64,000 bases of DNA from Merdicola sp963557785 (lineage in GTDB: Bacteria > Bacillota > Clostridia > TANB77 > CAG-508). Shown in pieces: positions 8,789-17,711 of this stretch. Each line of letters opens with the position of its first letter. Positions within the stretch are counted from its first letter, which is position 1. The position numbers were made by a program, and so were the translations under genes. Under the pieces are notes generated by a model. It searched no databases and had not been told where the DNA came from. It worked only from the letters and a program-made list of their open reading frames with translations. The stretch lies in contig CAUWBF010000003.1 in the NCBI GenBank assembly GCA_963557785.1, forward strand, positions 1 to 64,000, given 5' to 3'.

Positions 8789-9067
8789 CTAAATTACGAG
8801 CTTTTGCAGAATTTCAATTCTTCTTTGTTTTTCCTGTTCATCTTTACTATAAACATATGATACATATTTACCATCGTGCTCTACTATAAGTATATCTCCT
8901 TCTTTCACATCATCGATACAGCGTAAAAACTCATCTTTCCATATAGGGCACATTACAGTATCTTTTACAGAAAAATCTTTCGAATTACTTTTTTCTACAG
9001 GAAGTAATTCAACCTCACATACTACAAATTCTTCTTCAACTCTATCTACTGAAGCATAACTTTTCAT
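8789..9067 (-). CDS. DUF3006 domain protein
   Basis: A 92-residue protein beginning YASVDRVEEEFVVCEVE, the usual DUF3006 pattern (a short beta-barrel-like domain starting V-D-R-x-E). Its ATG overlaps the stop of the upstream ComEC-like hydrolase by 4 bp (9064-9067), so the two are translationally coupled. DUF3006 genes commonly accompany such secreted metallo-hydrolases. The biochemical role is unknown. Confidence 0.85.
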   Translation of the reverse strand: MKSYASVDRVEEEFVVCEVELLPVEKSNSKDFSVKDTVMCPIWKDEFLRCIDDVKEGDILIVEHDGKYVSYVYSKDEQEKQRRIEILQKLVI

Positions 9068-10050
9068 TTTGCATACCTCTCTTCTAATTCTGTTCCGCTT
9101 AAGTAATCCCCTGGATTACAGCTAAAACTTATATCATCAGTTGTTATAGTTACTACTACCGTTCCATTTTCATCGGTCCGATAAACTTCAATATCTCGAT
9201 TTTCAAGTTTCTCCATAGTAGATTCGACTGGGTGTTTATACATATTTCCTATCTTTGCTGATATTAAAGCATATTCAGGTGTAATTGCATCTAAAAATTC
9301 TTCACTACTTGAAGTATCGCTTCCATGATGTCCTACTTTTAATATTTCAGCATCAATGTTTTCTCCAGATTCTAAAATTTCTTTTTCAACTACTGTTTCA
9401 GCATCTCCTGTCATTATCACATCCATATCTCCAAAAGATACTTTAAGTACAATTGAATAATTGTTTGAATTTCCATCTGGCTCAGATATAGGTCCTATTA
9501 TTTTCATTGTTGCTCCGCCTAAATTATACACTTCTCCAAGCTTTGGATATTCCACATCATATAATCCATTTTTGAATTCCTGCATAAGTTTCATATACCA
9601 GTTTGAAGTTATTTCTCCTAACTTTGTTTCCGGTATAATTATTTTTCCAATTTCGAAATTGGTTATTACATCATACATTCCTCCCATATGGTCATCATGT
9701 GGATGCGTTCCGAATACATAATCAAGCCGTGTTATTCCTTGACTTTTTAAATACTCAACAACGTCTTCTCCTGTTGAACGTGTACCACAATCGATTAATG
9801 CTGTTTTTCCATCTTGAACTAATAGAAAACTATCAGCCTGTCCAACATCAATCATTATTAGTGTTAGCTCTCCTTCAGCACTTTGTACGTTACTTACTTC
9901 CTCCTTGTTACTTGAGTTATTTGTATCACCTATTGTACCATTCTCTTGAGTTCCATATAGTATACACTCTAAGAACATAAATACTAAGATGATAGCAAAT
10001 GTGGTTAATAATTTGCTTAATGCTTTCCGCCCGTTCTTGCCATTCGACAT
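9064..10050 (-). CDS. Membrane-anchored ComEC-like metallo-beta-lactamase-fold hydrolase
   Basis: 328 residues: a basic N-terminus and one membrane segment (about 12-30, LLTTFAIILVFMFLECILYG), an S/N-rich linker, then the metallo-hydrolase domain. Metal ligands are visible in GTHPHDDHMGG (H-x-H-x-D-H), MTGDAE and VGHHGSDTSS. This equals the stand-alone hydrolase domain of ComEC/Rec2 competence proteins, which is thought to act on DNA outside the membrane. There is no ComEC channel domain. It has a strong ribosome site (AAGGAGGT) and is coupled to the DUF3006 gene. Confidence 0.85.
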   Translation of the reverse strand: MSNGKNGRKALSKLLTTFAIILVFMFLECILYGTQENGTIGDTNNSSNKEEVSNVQSAEGELTLIMIDVGQADSFLLVQDGKTALIDCGTRSTGEDVVEYLKSQGITRLDYVFGTHPHDDHMGGMYDVITNFEIGKIIIPETKLGEITSNWYMKLMQEFKNGLYDVEYPKLGEVYNLGGATMKIIGPISEPDGNSNNYSIVLKVSFGDMDVIMTGDAETVVEKEILESGENIDAEILKVGHHGSDTSSSEEFLDAITPEYALISAKIGNMYKHPVESTMEKLENRDIEVYRTDENGTVVVTITTDDISFSCNPGDYLSGTELEERYAK

Positions 10051-10125
10051 ATACGGTACCTCCTTCCAGTTTTTTTAGACTAATATTATACTAAATCTTT
10101 TTACTTAAATCAATCAAAATCAGAA

Positions 10126-10155
10126 AAATAGCATATTCTAATGAATATGCTATTT
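10126..10155 (-). terminator. Terminator after the superoxide reductase gene
   Basis: 13-bp stem AAATAGCATATTC / GAATATGCTATTT with a 4-nt loop, just downstream of the stop at 10167. Confidence 0.75.
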
Positions 10156-10166
10156 AAATTTTAATC

Positions 10167-10547
10167 TTATTCAACATCTTTTTTCCATAAACCATGTTTA
10201 TTGCAATATGCATAAATTGTAGAACCTGGTATATATTTAAATCTTACTTCTGCATTTTGTTCTGGATATAAAGTAATTGTTTCTTCTTTATTTTCAGTAA
10301 CTAATGATATCCATTCAATAAAGTGTTCTTTTTCCATAACATGATTTACTTTTACAAATATTTCATCTTCTACTCTTTCATATGTTGGAACATGTTTTTC
10401 TACAGCTGCATCTACTGAGTTTGGTATTAATTTTACCATTTCCTCACCACAGCATTTAATTCCACATTCTGGACAGTTACAATCTTCTATAACTTTTACC
10501 ATCGCACCACATTTTGTACATTTTTTAATAACTAATTCTTTCTTCAT
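10167..10547 (-). CDS. dfx: Superoxide reductase (desulfoferrodoxin family)
   Basis: 126 residues. The N-terminal part carries Cys pairs (CTKCGAM, CNCPEC, CCGEEM) as in the desulforedoxin-like Fe domain. The C-terminal part has the catalytic Fe site ligands: EKHVP, NHVMEKEHFIEW and YCNKHGLW. It reduces superoxide to peroxide without making oxygen, the anaerobe's alternative to SOD, and takes electrons from rubredoxin-type donors. It lies 11 bp after the hydrogenase gene with its own AGGAGG, so it is very probably co-transcribed with it. Confidence 0.93.
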   Translation of the reverse strand: MKKELVIKKCTKCGAMVKVIEDCNCPECGIKCCGEEMVKLIPNSVDAAVEKHVPTYERVEDEIFVKVNHVMEKEHFIEWISLVTENKEETITLYPEQNAEVRFKYIPGSTIYAYCNKHGLWKKDVE

Positions 10548-10558
10548 AATTATTCCTC

Positions 10559-11860
10559 CTATTTTAATAAATTTGATTTATCTTTGTATGAAGTATGTAA
10601 CAATTCTTCACTTTTACTACTTAATGGCTTACCTAAAAATTCTTCATATACTTTAATTATATCCGGATTTTTATGACTTACTCGTATTTTATCTTCTTCA
10701 TCTCTTTGATATAAAGATTCAATTCTTTTTTTCTTTACTTCTAACTCGTCACTCATCTTTGTTTTTGGCTGTCCGCCTCCACCTATGCAACCGCCTAAGC
10801 AATTCATTATTTCTATATAATGATATTTTGATTTACCATTTTTTACATCTTCTAATATTGGCTTTGCTGATGACATTTTATGTATTACTGCAATATTTAT
10901 TTCTGTTCCTTCTATATTTATTTTTGCCTCTTTTACATTTTCTATACCTCTAACATTATTAAATACTATTGCATCTTTTTCTAATTCTTTTCCTGTCATA
11001 ATATTATATGCTGTTCTTAATGCTGCTTCCATAACTCCACCAGTATTTCCAAATATCATACCGGCTCCGCTTCCTTCTCCAAGTAAAGAATCATAATTGC
11101 TATCTTCTAAATCATTTAAATCTACTTCTTTTTCTTTTAACATATCTATTATTTCTTTTGTTGTAAGTACAATATCTGTTCCACCTATTTCTTCTCTTGC
11201 AACTTCATATTTTTTTGCTGTACAAGGTGTAATTGCAACTGTATATATATCTTCTTTATTTAAATTCATTTTTTTAGTAAAATAATTCTGTACTATTTCT
11301 CCTTGCATACCTATAGGGCTTTTGCATGTTGAGATATTTTCTAAAATTTCTGGATAGTACATTTCAGCGTATTTTACCCAAGCTGGACAGCAACTTGTAA
11401 ACATTGGCAATTTACCACCATTTTTTATTCTATAAACTAATTCGTTTGCTTCTTCTAAAATAGTTAAATCTGCCCCAAAAGTTACATCTAAAACATAGTT
11501 AAATCCTAATTTTCTTAATGCTGATACTAATTTCCCCTGAGCATATTTTCCTGGCTCCATACCAAATTCATCACCTATTGCTACTCTTACTGATGGTGAT
11601 GTATATGCTATACAAATTTTATTGTTTTTTCTAGCTTCTTCTAGTTTATCCGCATCCTTTTTTGGTATTAAAGCACCAACTGGACATGCCTGAACACATT
11701 GTCCACAGTTAACGCATGTATTCCCTTTGCAAAGATCTTCGATTCCTTCTCTTTCTTTACATATTCTTAAGCACATACCACAATCTATGCATTTTTCTCT
11801 TATTCTTTTAATTGCTACATTGTTTTCGGCTATTGGCACCGCTCTTTTTAATTCTTCCAT
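10559..11860 (-). CDS. hydA: [FeFe]-hydrogenase, short monomeric type
   Basis: 433 residues. Two [4Fe-4S] ferredoxin motifs lie at the N-terminus (CIDCGMC...CK, CVNCGQCVQACP, about residues 22-62). The H-cluster domain has TSCCPAW, TPCTAKKYE and ExMNCLGGCIGGGGQP. All H-cluster cysteines are present. The TPC rather than MPC in the second motif suggests a group outside classic prototypical HydA. It couples ferredoxin oxidation to H2 or works in the reverse direction. ATG with GAGGAG upstream. The downstream partner is superoxide reductase. Confidence 0.92.
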   Translation of the reverse strand: MEELKRAVPIAENNVAIKRIREKCIDCGMCLRICKEREGIEDLCKGNTCVNCGQCVQACPVGALIPKKDADKLEEARKNNKICIAYTSPSVRVAIGDEFGMEPGKYAQGKLVSALRKLGFNYVLDVTFGADLTILEEANELVYRIKNGGKLPMFTSCCPAWVKYAEMYYPEILENISTCKSPIGMQGEIVQNYFTKKMNLNKEDIYTVAITPCTAKKYEVAREEIGGTDIVLTTKEIIDMLKEKEVDLNDLEDSNYDSLLGEGSGAGMIFGNTGGVMEAALRTAYNIMTGKELEKDAIVFNNVRGIENVKEAKINIEGTEINIAVIHKMSSAKPILEDVKNGKSKYHYIEIMNCLGGCIGGGGQPKTKMSDELEVKKKRIESLYQRDEEDKIRVSHKNPDIIKVYEEFLGKPLSSKSEELLHTSYKDKSNLLK

Positions 11861-11880
11861 TTTTTCTCCTCACATGTATT

Positions 11881-11915
11881 ATTTTAAAAATAGGAATAAT
11901 TCCTATTTTTAAAAT
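11881..11915. promoter_or_regulatory. Perfect 35-nt palindrome upstream of the hydrogenase operon
   Basis: Two 17-nt arms (core TAGGAATAATTCCTA) pair perfectly around a single A. It lies between the Nudix stop and the hydA start, right below a possible minus-strand promoter (TTGTAT at 11934-11939, TATTTT at 11911-11916). It may be an operator over the transcription start of hydA-dfx or simply the Nudix terminator. The sequence alone does not decide. Confidence 0.55.
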
Positions 11916-11956
11916 ATCATAATTAATAATAATATACAAGTACTAATTTAAAATAA

Positions 11957-12382
11957 TTAATTTTCTGCTTCTGTCTTTAAATAATCAGCTAGTGCTTTCT
12001 TCGTTGTTATAGTTATATCTTCTGGTAATTTATCTAGTGGAAACCATTTCATTTCAGTGTGCTTAGTAGGTTCCATTATTTTTGCTGTACCTCCTACTAC
12101 TTTGCATAGATAACTTGGAGTTACCCAATGTACCCCTTCTGCTTCTACAATATGATCGCATAATCCATTCATTCTTACTATTTCTACATCTAAGTCAGTT
12201 TCTTCTTTTACTTCTCTTTTAACTGCATTTTCAAATGTTTCAAACATTTCTACTCTACCACCAGGAATACACCAATATCCCTTTTCTGGTGCTTTGTTTC
12301 TTCTTTGCATTAGAAGCTCTTTATTATCATTTAGTATAAATGCCCCACAACCTACTCCAATATAATCTTTACCTATTTGCAT
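11957..12382 (-). CDS. Nudix hydrolase
   Basis: 141 residues with a complete Nudix box from GGRVEMFE through REVKEETDLDV (G-x5-E-x7-REUxEExGU), near residues 40-65. The following WVTPSYLCKV and WFPLDKLPEDI fit the small ADP-ribose/NUDT-type pyrophosphatases. The substrate is not predictable. AGGAGG lies 8 nt before the ATG. It follows the HD-domain gene by 19 bp, so the two may form an operon. Confidence 0.88.
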   Translation of the reverse strand: MQIGKDYIGVGCGAFILNDNKELLMQRRNKAPEKGYWCIPGGRVEMFETFENAVKREVKEETDLDVEIVRMNGLCDHIVEAEGVHWVTPSYLCKVVGGTAKIMEPTKHTEMKWFPLDKLPEDITITTKKALADYLKTEAEN

Positions 12383-12401
12383 ATTTATTCCTCCTTATAA
12401 A

Positions 12402-13439
12402 CTACATATCTATATACGCATATCTACTCACTTTCATATTTATATAACCATCTATTAAACTTTTTGCTTTACTTGATATATCATATACTCTACTATCTTT
12501 TACTAAAGGATTTATATATCTTCTTTTTACTTTTCTATCCACGCAAAATTTATCTTCTTTATACTCTTCGCATTCTATAAAATTATTCGTATTCATAAAT
12601 TTTTCATATAAATTTGAAATTTCTTTATTTTCACATAATTTTATACGTTTTATTATTTCTTGTTCTGATAATTCATACAAATTTTCTTTAGTTATGTATT
12701 TTTCTTCATACATCTTTTTTATAACATCAGCAAAAAAGTACATTGATATTGTATCTTCTGCACTAATCCATAAAGGCCAAAGCTTACTTGCTCCTTCTAA
12801 AAATTTTTCTGCTATATTAACTGATTTAAATCCAATTTCTTTTATTTTTTCCTCATTTTCAAAAACTGATATATCTTCATATATTTCTTTAATATCTTCT
12901 AAATTCCAATTTTCTCCATAATAATATCCATTCATAAATGTATATTCTAATCTATCAGCTGATAATTTTGGTGTTTTATTATCTGCTATTGGATATATTT
13001 TATAATCACTTATTTCTTCTATTTTTATTCCATCTCTATTTAGTAGACTCATTATTTCTTTTGAATTTTTTATTATATCTAAAGTCTCTTCTTCAGTGGA
13101 TTCTTGCTTTTCTGCATCTCCATTTAAAAAGTCTATACAATGTTTAAATGCTGGTGTTGCTATATCATGGAATAGCCCTGCAATTGTTTGGTTTTTATCT
13201 TTTGTAAAGTTCCATATTATAAGTGCAACTCCTATACTATGTCCTAAAACAGAGTACATATCTTTTCCATAAATATTTTCTTTTCTCCAGTATGCTCCAC
13301 ATATTTGGTTTATATAGTCTAATCTTTGCATTTCTGGTACAGCTATGTAATCATTTAAGAATTCTGGAAATTCTTCTGATAGGATTTTATAATATTTCTT
13401 CGTATTTTTATCTATATTTTCAATGTATTTACTTGCCAT
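12402..13439 (-). CDS. HD-domain phosphohydrolase-like protein
   Basis: 345 residues from the chosen ATG (AAGGA 9 nt upstream; the earlier in-frame ATG would sit on the ribosome site). The metal-binding HD pattern is visible as GHSIGVAL...AGLFHDIATPAFKH near residues 65-100, with a later D (SADRLEYTF). HD proteins of this class hydrolyse nucleotides or phosphoesters. The rest is helical with no other domain I recognise. It is upstream of, and close to, the Nudix gene, suggesting nucleotide housekeeping. Confidence 0.78.
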   Translation of the reverse strand: MASKYIENIDKNTKKYYKILSEEFPEFLNDYIAVPEMQRLDYINQICGAYWRKENIYGKDMYSVLGHSIGVALIIWNFTKDKNQTIAGLFHDIATPAFKHCIDFLNGDAEKQESTEEETLDIIKNSKEIMSLLNRDGIKIEEISDYKIYPIADNKTPKLSADRLEYTFMNGYYYGENWNLEDIKEIYEDISVFENEEKIKEIGFKSVNIAEKFLEGASKLWPLWISAEDTISMYFFADVIKKMYEEKYITKENLYELSEQEIIKRIKLCENKEISNLYEKFMNTNNFIECEEYKEDKFCVDRKVKRRYINPLVKDSRVYDISSKAKSLIDGYINMKVSRYAYIDM

Positions 13440-13479
13440 AATCTTCATTCCTTTTTTACTTCTTCTTTAATTATATATA

Positions 13480-14088
13480 TCATAAATATACAGTTTTTTC
13501 TACAACTCTTTCATATCTTTTATTTACTTCATTCCAATTTAATATATTCCAAAATGCATTTATATAATCTGATCTTTTGCTTTTATATTGTAAAAAATAG
13601 GAATGTTCCCACATATCAAGTACAAGTAATGGAATACAGCCCCATAATGTTAAGTTTTGATGTTTTTCACACTGAAGTATTTCTAATTTATTAAATCTTG
13701 GTTCCCAAACTAATAAATTCCAGCCAGAAGCTTCTACTACTTTTGAACTTTCTATAAATTGCCTTTTGAATTTTTCGTAGCTTCCAAAATCTTTAATTAT
13801 TTGTTCCATTAGTTTTACACTAGGACTACTAGGTATTGCAGGTCCCATATTTTTAAAAAACAGTTCATGTAAAATTACTCCTGATCCATAAAAAGATAAA
13901 TCCTTTTCTAAACATTTTATATTATCAAAATTTCCTGTATTTCTTGCTAAACTTAACTTTTCTTCTGTTTTATTTGTATTGTCTACATATCCTTTATAAA
14001 GCGTATTATAATGAATGTCCAATGTTTCTCTATTATAATATGGCTCTAATGCATCTAAAGGATATGGTAGTTCTATTGCTCTTACCAT
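13480..14088 (-). CDS. sodA: Superoxide dismutase (Fe/Mn family)
   Basis: 202 residues from the ATG at 14086-14088, which follows AAAGGAGGT at the right distance. The longer frame upstream is 5' untranslated sequence. All four metal ligands are visible: H in LDIHYNTLYKGYV, H in GVILHELFF, and D and H in LDMWEHSYFLQY. It converts superoxide to peroxide and oxygen in the cytoplasm. Metal choice (Fe or Mn) cannot be read with confidence. It complements the superoxide reductase 3 kb away and is divergent from the yhcC remnant. Confidence 0.9.
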   Translation of the reverse strand: MVRAIELPYPLDALEPYYNRETLDIHYNTLYKGYVDNTNKTEEKLSLARNTGNFDNIKCLEKDLSFYGSGVILHELFFKNMGPAIPSSPSVKLMEQIIKDFGSYEKFKRQFIESSKVVEASGWNLLVWEPRFNKLEILQCEKHQNLTLWGCIPLLVLDMWEHSYFLQYKSKRSDYINAFWNILNWNEVNKRYERVVEKTVYL

Positions 14089-14172
14089 ATTTATACCTCC
14101 TTTAAATATATAATATGTTAAAAAGTAACTAAAATTGCCTTTTAATAAATTTTCTGCTATACTATTTTTATT

Positions 14173-15091
14173 ATGGAAAATATGGAAAGATATAAACATT
14201 TAAATAAATATTTGAAAGATAAATTTGGGCAAAGAACTTTAAAAATCTGTATAGATGGAAACTTTACTTGTCCTAATAGAGATGGGACTGCTGGAAAACG
14301 GTGGTTGCATTTTTTGTAGTGAAAAAGGTTCTGGAGATCATATTAAGTTTTCTCAAAATATTTCTAATCAAATAGAAAATTATTTTAAGAGTTATAGAGC
14401 AGAAAGAGCAAATAGATTTATAGCTTACTTTCAGAATTTTACTAATACTTATGATAGTTTAGAAAATTTAAAATTAAAATATGACTCTGCTTTAATAGAT
14501 GATAGAATTGTAGCTCTTGCTGTTGCTACACGTCCTGATTGTATAAATGAGGATATTGTTAAGCTTTTAAAATCATATTCAGATAAATATTATGTATGGG
14601 TTGAACTTGGACTACAAACTTCTAATGAGGAAACTGGGAAAACTATAAATAGATGTTATACAAATTTTGATTTTACTAAGGCTGTAGAATTGTTAAATAA
14701 ATATAATATTGATGTTGTAACTCATATTATGGTAGGTCTTCCAAATGAAACCAATACTGATGTTGAAAATACTGTTAATTTTATAAATCAGCATAACATT
14801 CAAGGTCTAAAAATCCATTGCTGTTATGTTATAAAAAACACTGTTTTAGGAGATATGTATGAGGCTGGTAAATATGTCCCTATCACTTTAGAAAATTACT
14901 TAGAAAATGTATCATATATATTAACTCATATAAGTCCTGATATTGTAATTCATAGAGTTTCTGGAGATAGCCCTAAAGATCTATTACTTGCACCCGAATG
15001 GAATTTACATAAAAAATGGATTATAAATGGTCTTGATAACTTATTAAGAGAAAAAAATTTATATCAAGGAATGTATTATAAAAAAGACTAG
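14173..15091 (+). pseudogene. yhcC: Radical SAM protein, YhcC family, with a one-base frameshift
   Basis: From ATG 14173 the frame reads a normal start with KICIDGNFTCPNRDGTAGK, then fails. Removing one C near 14299 restores GGCIFCSEKGSGDH and an uninterrupted protein of about 305 residues to the TAG at 15089. The total length is 3n+1. The shift falls inside the Cys motif that holds the [4Fe-4S] cluster, so neither half can work alone. YhcC proteins are radical-SAM enzymes of unclear substrate. It may be a genuine mutation or a sequence error. Confidence 0.82.
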
Positions 15092-15107
15092 ATTTTTCTA
15101 GTCTTTT
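15082..15107. terminator. Bidirectional terminator
   Basis: Stem AAAAGACTAG / CTAGTCTTTT. The yhcC stop codon is in the left arm. It is shared with the convergent gene at 15117. Confidence 0.8.
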
Positions 15108-15116
15108 CTATATTTA

Positions 15117-15527
15117 TTATTTCACTAAATCTAATTTTCCATTTATAACAATTGGTGAAAATCCTGATATTTCATCAAATAACATACCTTCTGGAATATC
15201 GTTATATAAATATATTTTCTTTTCATTCATAAATGCTTCATATATCTCGATAAAAGTTGCTCCGCCTATATAATTTTTCTTACCATTTTTGTCAAAATTT
15301 AAAGTTAAAACTGCATCAACATTTTTTATTCTTTCTTGACTCATTTTAAACATTTTTGCTTTAAATGCTGCATGCTCTTCTTTACCTAATGCCCAACTTT
15401 CTTTTTCTGCATCTGGATGATAATATGAATTTGGTAATTCTACATCATATCCCATTTCTTCTAATTTTTCTTTAATTGGTGGTATGTTCTTATAAAATGC
15501 TTTACTACATATAATTAATATTTTCAT
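15117..15527 (-). CDS. Nucleoside 2-deoxyribosyltransferase-like protein
   Basis: 136 residues from the ATG at 15525-15527, which follows AGGAGAG. The fold pattern is Rossmann-like: MKILIICSKAFY start, a central VDAVLTLNF strand, then NYIGGATFIEIYEAF and a final KKIYLYNDIP strand. This resembles the nucleoside deoxyribosyltransferase/TIR-like superfamily. I cannot confirm catalytic activity. It sits 22 bp after the alpha/beta hydrolase gene, probably in the same operon. Confidence 0.6.
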   Translation of the reverse strand: MKILIICSKAFYKNIPPIKEKLEEMGYDVELPNSYYHPDAEKESWALGKEEHAAFKAKMFKMSQERIKNVDAVLTLNFDKNGKKNYIGGATFIEIYEAFMNEKKIYLYNDIPEGMLFDEISGFSPIVINGKLDLVK

Positions 15528-15549
15528 AATTATTTCTCTCCTGACCTTT

Positions 15550-16449
15550 TTATTTTTTAAAAAACTCTGCAATATTTTGATAGATTTCGCCTTTTCCTAC
15601 TTCATTTAATAATTCATGTCTTTTATTTTCATACAGTTTACTATTTATATTAGTATATCCTACATCTTTTAAAAATTCTATTAAATCATTAAATTTTCTT
15701 TTACTTTGTATTACAGGATCTTCCTCACCTGCTATTACCAAAATCTTTAAATCTGCGTTATTAGGTTTCCAGTCTTTTTTATCAAATGCCCCTTTCATTA
15801 ATTTAAATAAATTTATAAAACCATTTATTGTAAAGATAAATCCTGTTTTTTTGTCCTCATTATATTCATCTATAACTTCTGGATTAGAACATATCCATTC
15901 ATTAGGTTTATTATATCCTTTATTGTAGCTACCAAAAACTAATCTATTTAGAAATTTACTTCTAATTTCTTCTCCTTGAAATATTTTTAAAAATTTTGCT
16001 ATTCCAATTGCTAGAGGAGTTAAAGAATTATATGTTGGAGGACCACATAATACTATTTTCTTTATTTCTGCATCATATTTTTTTAAGTAATTTCTAGCAA
16101 CTAAAGTTCCCATACTATGGCTAAATAAAAATACATCTAATTTCTTATATTTATTTTTTATATATTCAGTTACTTGATGTAGGTCTTCAACAATCGCATT
16201 TTGATCTTCTGTGTAAAAATACCCAAAATCACTTTCTTTTTCCACACTATTTCCATGTCCTCTGTGGTCATTTATTATACAAACGTAGCCCTGTTCAGAC
16301 ATAAATTTCATAAAGTCAAAATATCTTTCCTTATGCTCACTCATTCCATGTGAAATTTGTATAATACCCTTTGCCTTTTTTTCTGGCTTACTAATTGCAA
16401 TTTCTATTTCACGATTATCAAAATTAGATTTTATTTTTTCTATTTCCAT
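15550..16449 (-). CDS. Alpha/beta hydrolase (lysophospholipase / monoacylglycerol lipase-like)
   Basis: 299 residues. AGGAG sits 7 nt before the ATG at 16447-16449; the ATG two codons earlier is too close to it. Features: oxyanion-loop ISHGMSEHKERY, INDHRGHGNS, nucleophile elbow FSHSMGTLVARN (about Ser 112), acid in VIAGEEDPV and catalytic His in NKRHELLNE near the C-terminus. The catalytic triad is complete. The family cleaves monoacylglycerols or lysophospholipids. No signal peptide, so it is cytoplasmic or membrane-associated. Confidence 0.88.
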   Translation of the reverse strand: MEIEKIKSNFDNREIEIAISKPEKKAKGIIQISHGMSEHKERYFDFMKFMSEQGYVCIINDHRGHGNSVEKESDFGYFYTEDQNAIVEDLHQVTEYIKNKYKKLDVFLFSHSMGTLVARNYLKKYDAEIKKIVLCGPPTYNSLTPLAIGIAKFLKIFQGEEIRSKFLNRLVFGSYNKGYNKPNEWICSNPEVIDEYNEDKKTGFIFTINGFINLFKLMKGAFDKKDWKPNNADLKILVIAGEEDPVIQSKRKFNDLIEFLKDVGYTNINSKLYENKRHELLNEVGKGEIYQNIAEFFKK

Positions 16450-16481
16450 TTTCATTCTCCTAATTATCAATAATATATCAT

Positions 16482-16512
16482 AAAAAGATTACACATACTA
16501 TGTAATCTTTTT
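16482..16512 (-). terminator. Terminator between acetyltransferase and hydrolase genes
   Basis: 12-bp stem AAAAAGATTACA / TGTAATCTTTTT, just past the acetyltransferase stop at 16521. Confidence 0.78.
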
Positions 16513-16520
16513 ATTTTTAA

Positions 16521-17081
16521 TTATATATTTTTATTTCTTATAAAATCGCCGTCAAATTCCCTTGCTAGTATATCCATACTAACAATATCATGGTATTTTC
16601 CATTTGTAAAATTTGCTTCTCTTCTTCTACCTATCTCTTTAAATCCACACTTTTTATAGCAAGTAATTGCTCTAGCATTTACATCTAATACATCTAGCAT
16701 AATATTATTTAAGTTCATATAATTAAATCCATATTCTAGTATCAGTTTTATCGATTCCGTTCCTAAACCTCTATTTCTTGAATCTTTATCTCCTATAAAT
16801 ATTCCTAATGTAGCTGTTCTATTTGTATGATTTACTTTTTCTAATGATATTGTTCCTATCATTTCATCATCTTCTAATCTTACTATTGAAAATGATGCTT
16901 CATCATTTATATGTTCTTCAAAATACTTTTTTTCACTCTCAATTGTAATAAGCTGTGAACTTCTTCCAGTATAGTCTGTTATTTGAAAATCATTTAGCCA
17001 TTCTACATATTTTTCTATATCTTCTGTATTTCTAGGTGATAAATAGATATTATCTCCTACTAATTTTTTAAAATACTTCAT
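16521..17081 (-). CDS. GNAT acetyltransferase (RimJ/RimL-like)
   Basis: 186 residues, the normal length of the RimJ/RimL group. It starts with the family's LSPRNTEDIEKYVEWLND region. The acetyl-CoA loop is GDKDSRNRGLGTESIKLI (Q/RxxGxG) and the C-terminal signature is NARAITCYKKCGFKEIGR. It probably acetylates a protein N-terminus, ribosomal protein or small amine; the substrate is unknown. It is intact, unlike the acetyltransferase at 6.9-7.3 kb. Confidence 0.85.
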   Translation of the reverse strand: MKYFKKLVGDNIYLSPRNTEDIEKYVEWLNDFQITDYTGRSSQLITIESEKKYFEEHINDEASFSIVRLEDDEMIGTISLEKVNHTNRTATLGIFIGDKDSRNRGLGTESIKLILEYGFNYMNLNNIMLDVLDVNARAITCYKKCGFKEIGRRREANFTNGKYHDIVSMDILAREFDGDFIRNKNI

Positions 17082-17104
17082 ATTTTTCTACCTCTTTTTT
17101 GATT

Positions 17105-17683
17105 TTACATGATTATTTCACTTTTAAAATATCTTTCTTGAAATTCTGTTAAAGCTTTTATAATTTCTTTTGTATAATTTTTTCCATCTGGAACTACTAT
17201 TAGCTTATCATCATTATCGTCTAATCTATGTATAACTGCAATACATTTACCGTAAAATTCTTCTATTGGATCATATATTCCAAGCACATATGCATCTAGT
17301 TCTTCGTTATCTCCACTTATTGTATTTGGTACAAAACCATAGTTTACAGGGTATATAAAATCATGTTTTGGATGTTTACTTCCTAATTTTCTATCTATCT
17401 TTATTTTTACTGCTTTTCCTATATAGTTACACGCTTTTATAGTATGTCCAAATTTATCTTCATATTTGCTTTTTTCTTTTTCTTTTGAAATATCTATACC
17501 TTCTAAATATGTGGTATATGATATATCTTTAAAAACTAGGAAAGCATCTTGATCAGAAAACTTAAATTTATCTTTCAATTCCTTCATTAATCTTCTTATT
17601 TTGTCTACATATTCTGTTTTATCTGTTTCTTTATATTCTTTTAATATTGGATACTTTTTGCTCCATAATTTTGTCCAATCCAT
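17105..17683 (-). CDS. Inorganic pyrophosphatase-like protein
   Basis: 192 residues from the ATG at 17681-17683, preceded by GGAGGA. The C-terminal two-thirds resembles family I pyrophosphatase: VKIKIDRKLGS, DFIYPVNYGFVPNT, GDNEELDAYVLG and IAVIHRLDD. The D-x4-D-like acidic cluster is present but shorter than in bona fide PPases, and there is an N-terminal helical extension of about 75 residues. It may be a divergent pyrophosphatase. It follows the HAD gene by 28 bp and they probably share a transcript. Confidence 0.7.
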   Translation of the reverse strand: MDWTKLWSKKYPILKEYKETDKTEYVDKIRRLMKELKDKFKFSDQDAFLVFKDISYTTYLEGIDISKEKEKSKYEDKFGHTIKACNYIGKAVKIKIDRKLGSKHPKHDFIYPVNYGFVPNTISGDNEELDAYVLGIYDPIEEFYGKCIAVIHRLDDNDDKLIVVPDGKNYTKEIIKALTEFQERYFKSEIIM

Positions 17684-17711
17684 ACAGTTCCTCCAATCTT
17701 TTTCTTTAGTT

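Noticed and set aside
14089..14199. Longer SOD reading frame with a 37-residue leader
   Set aside because: The leader has no similarity to SOD, and a perfect ribosome site lies directly before the inner ATG.
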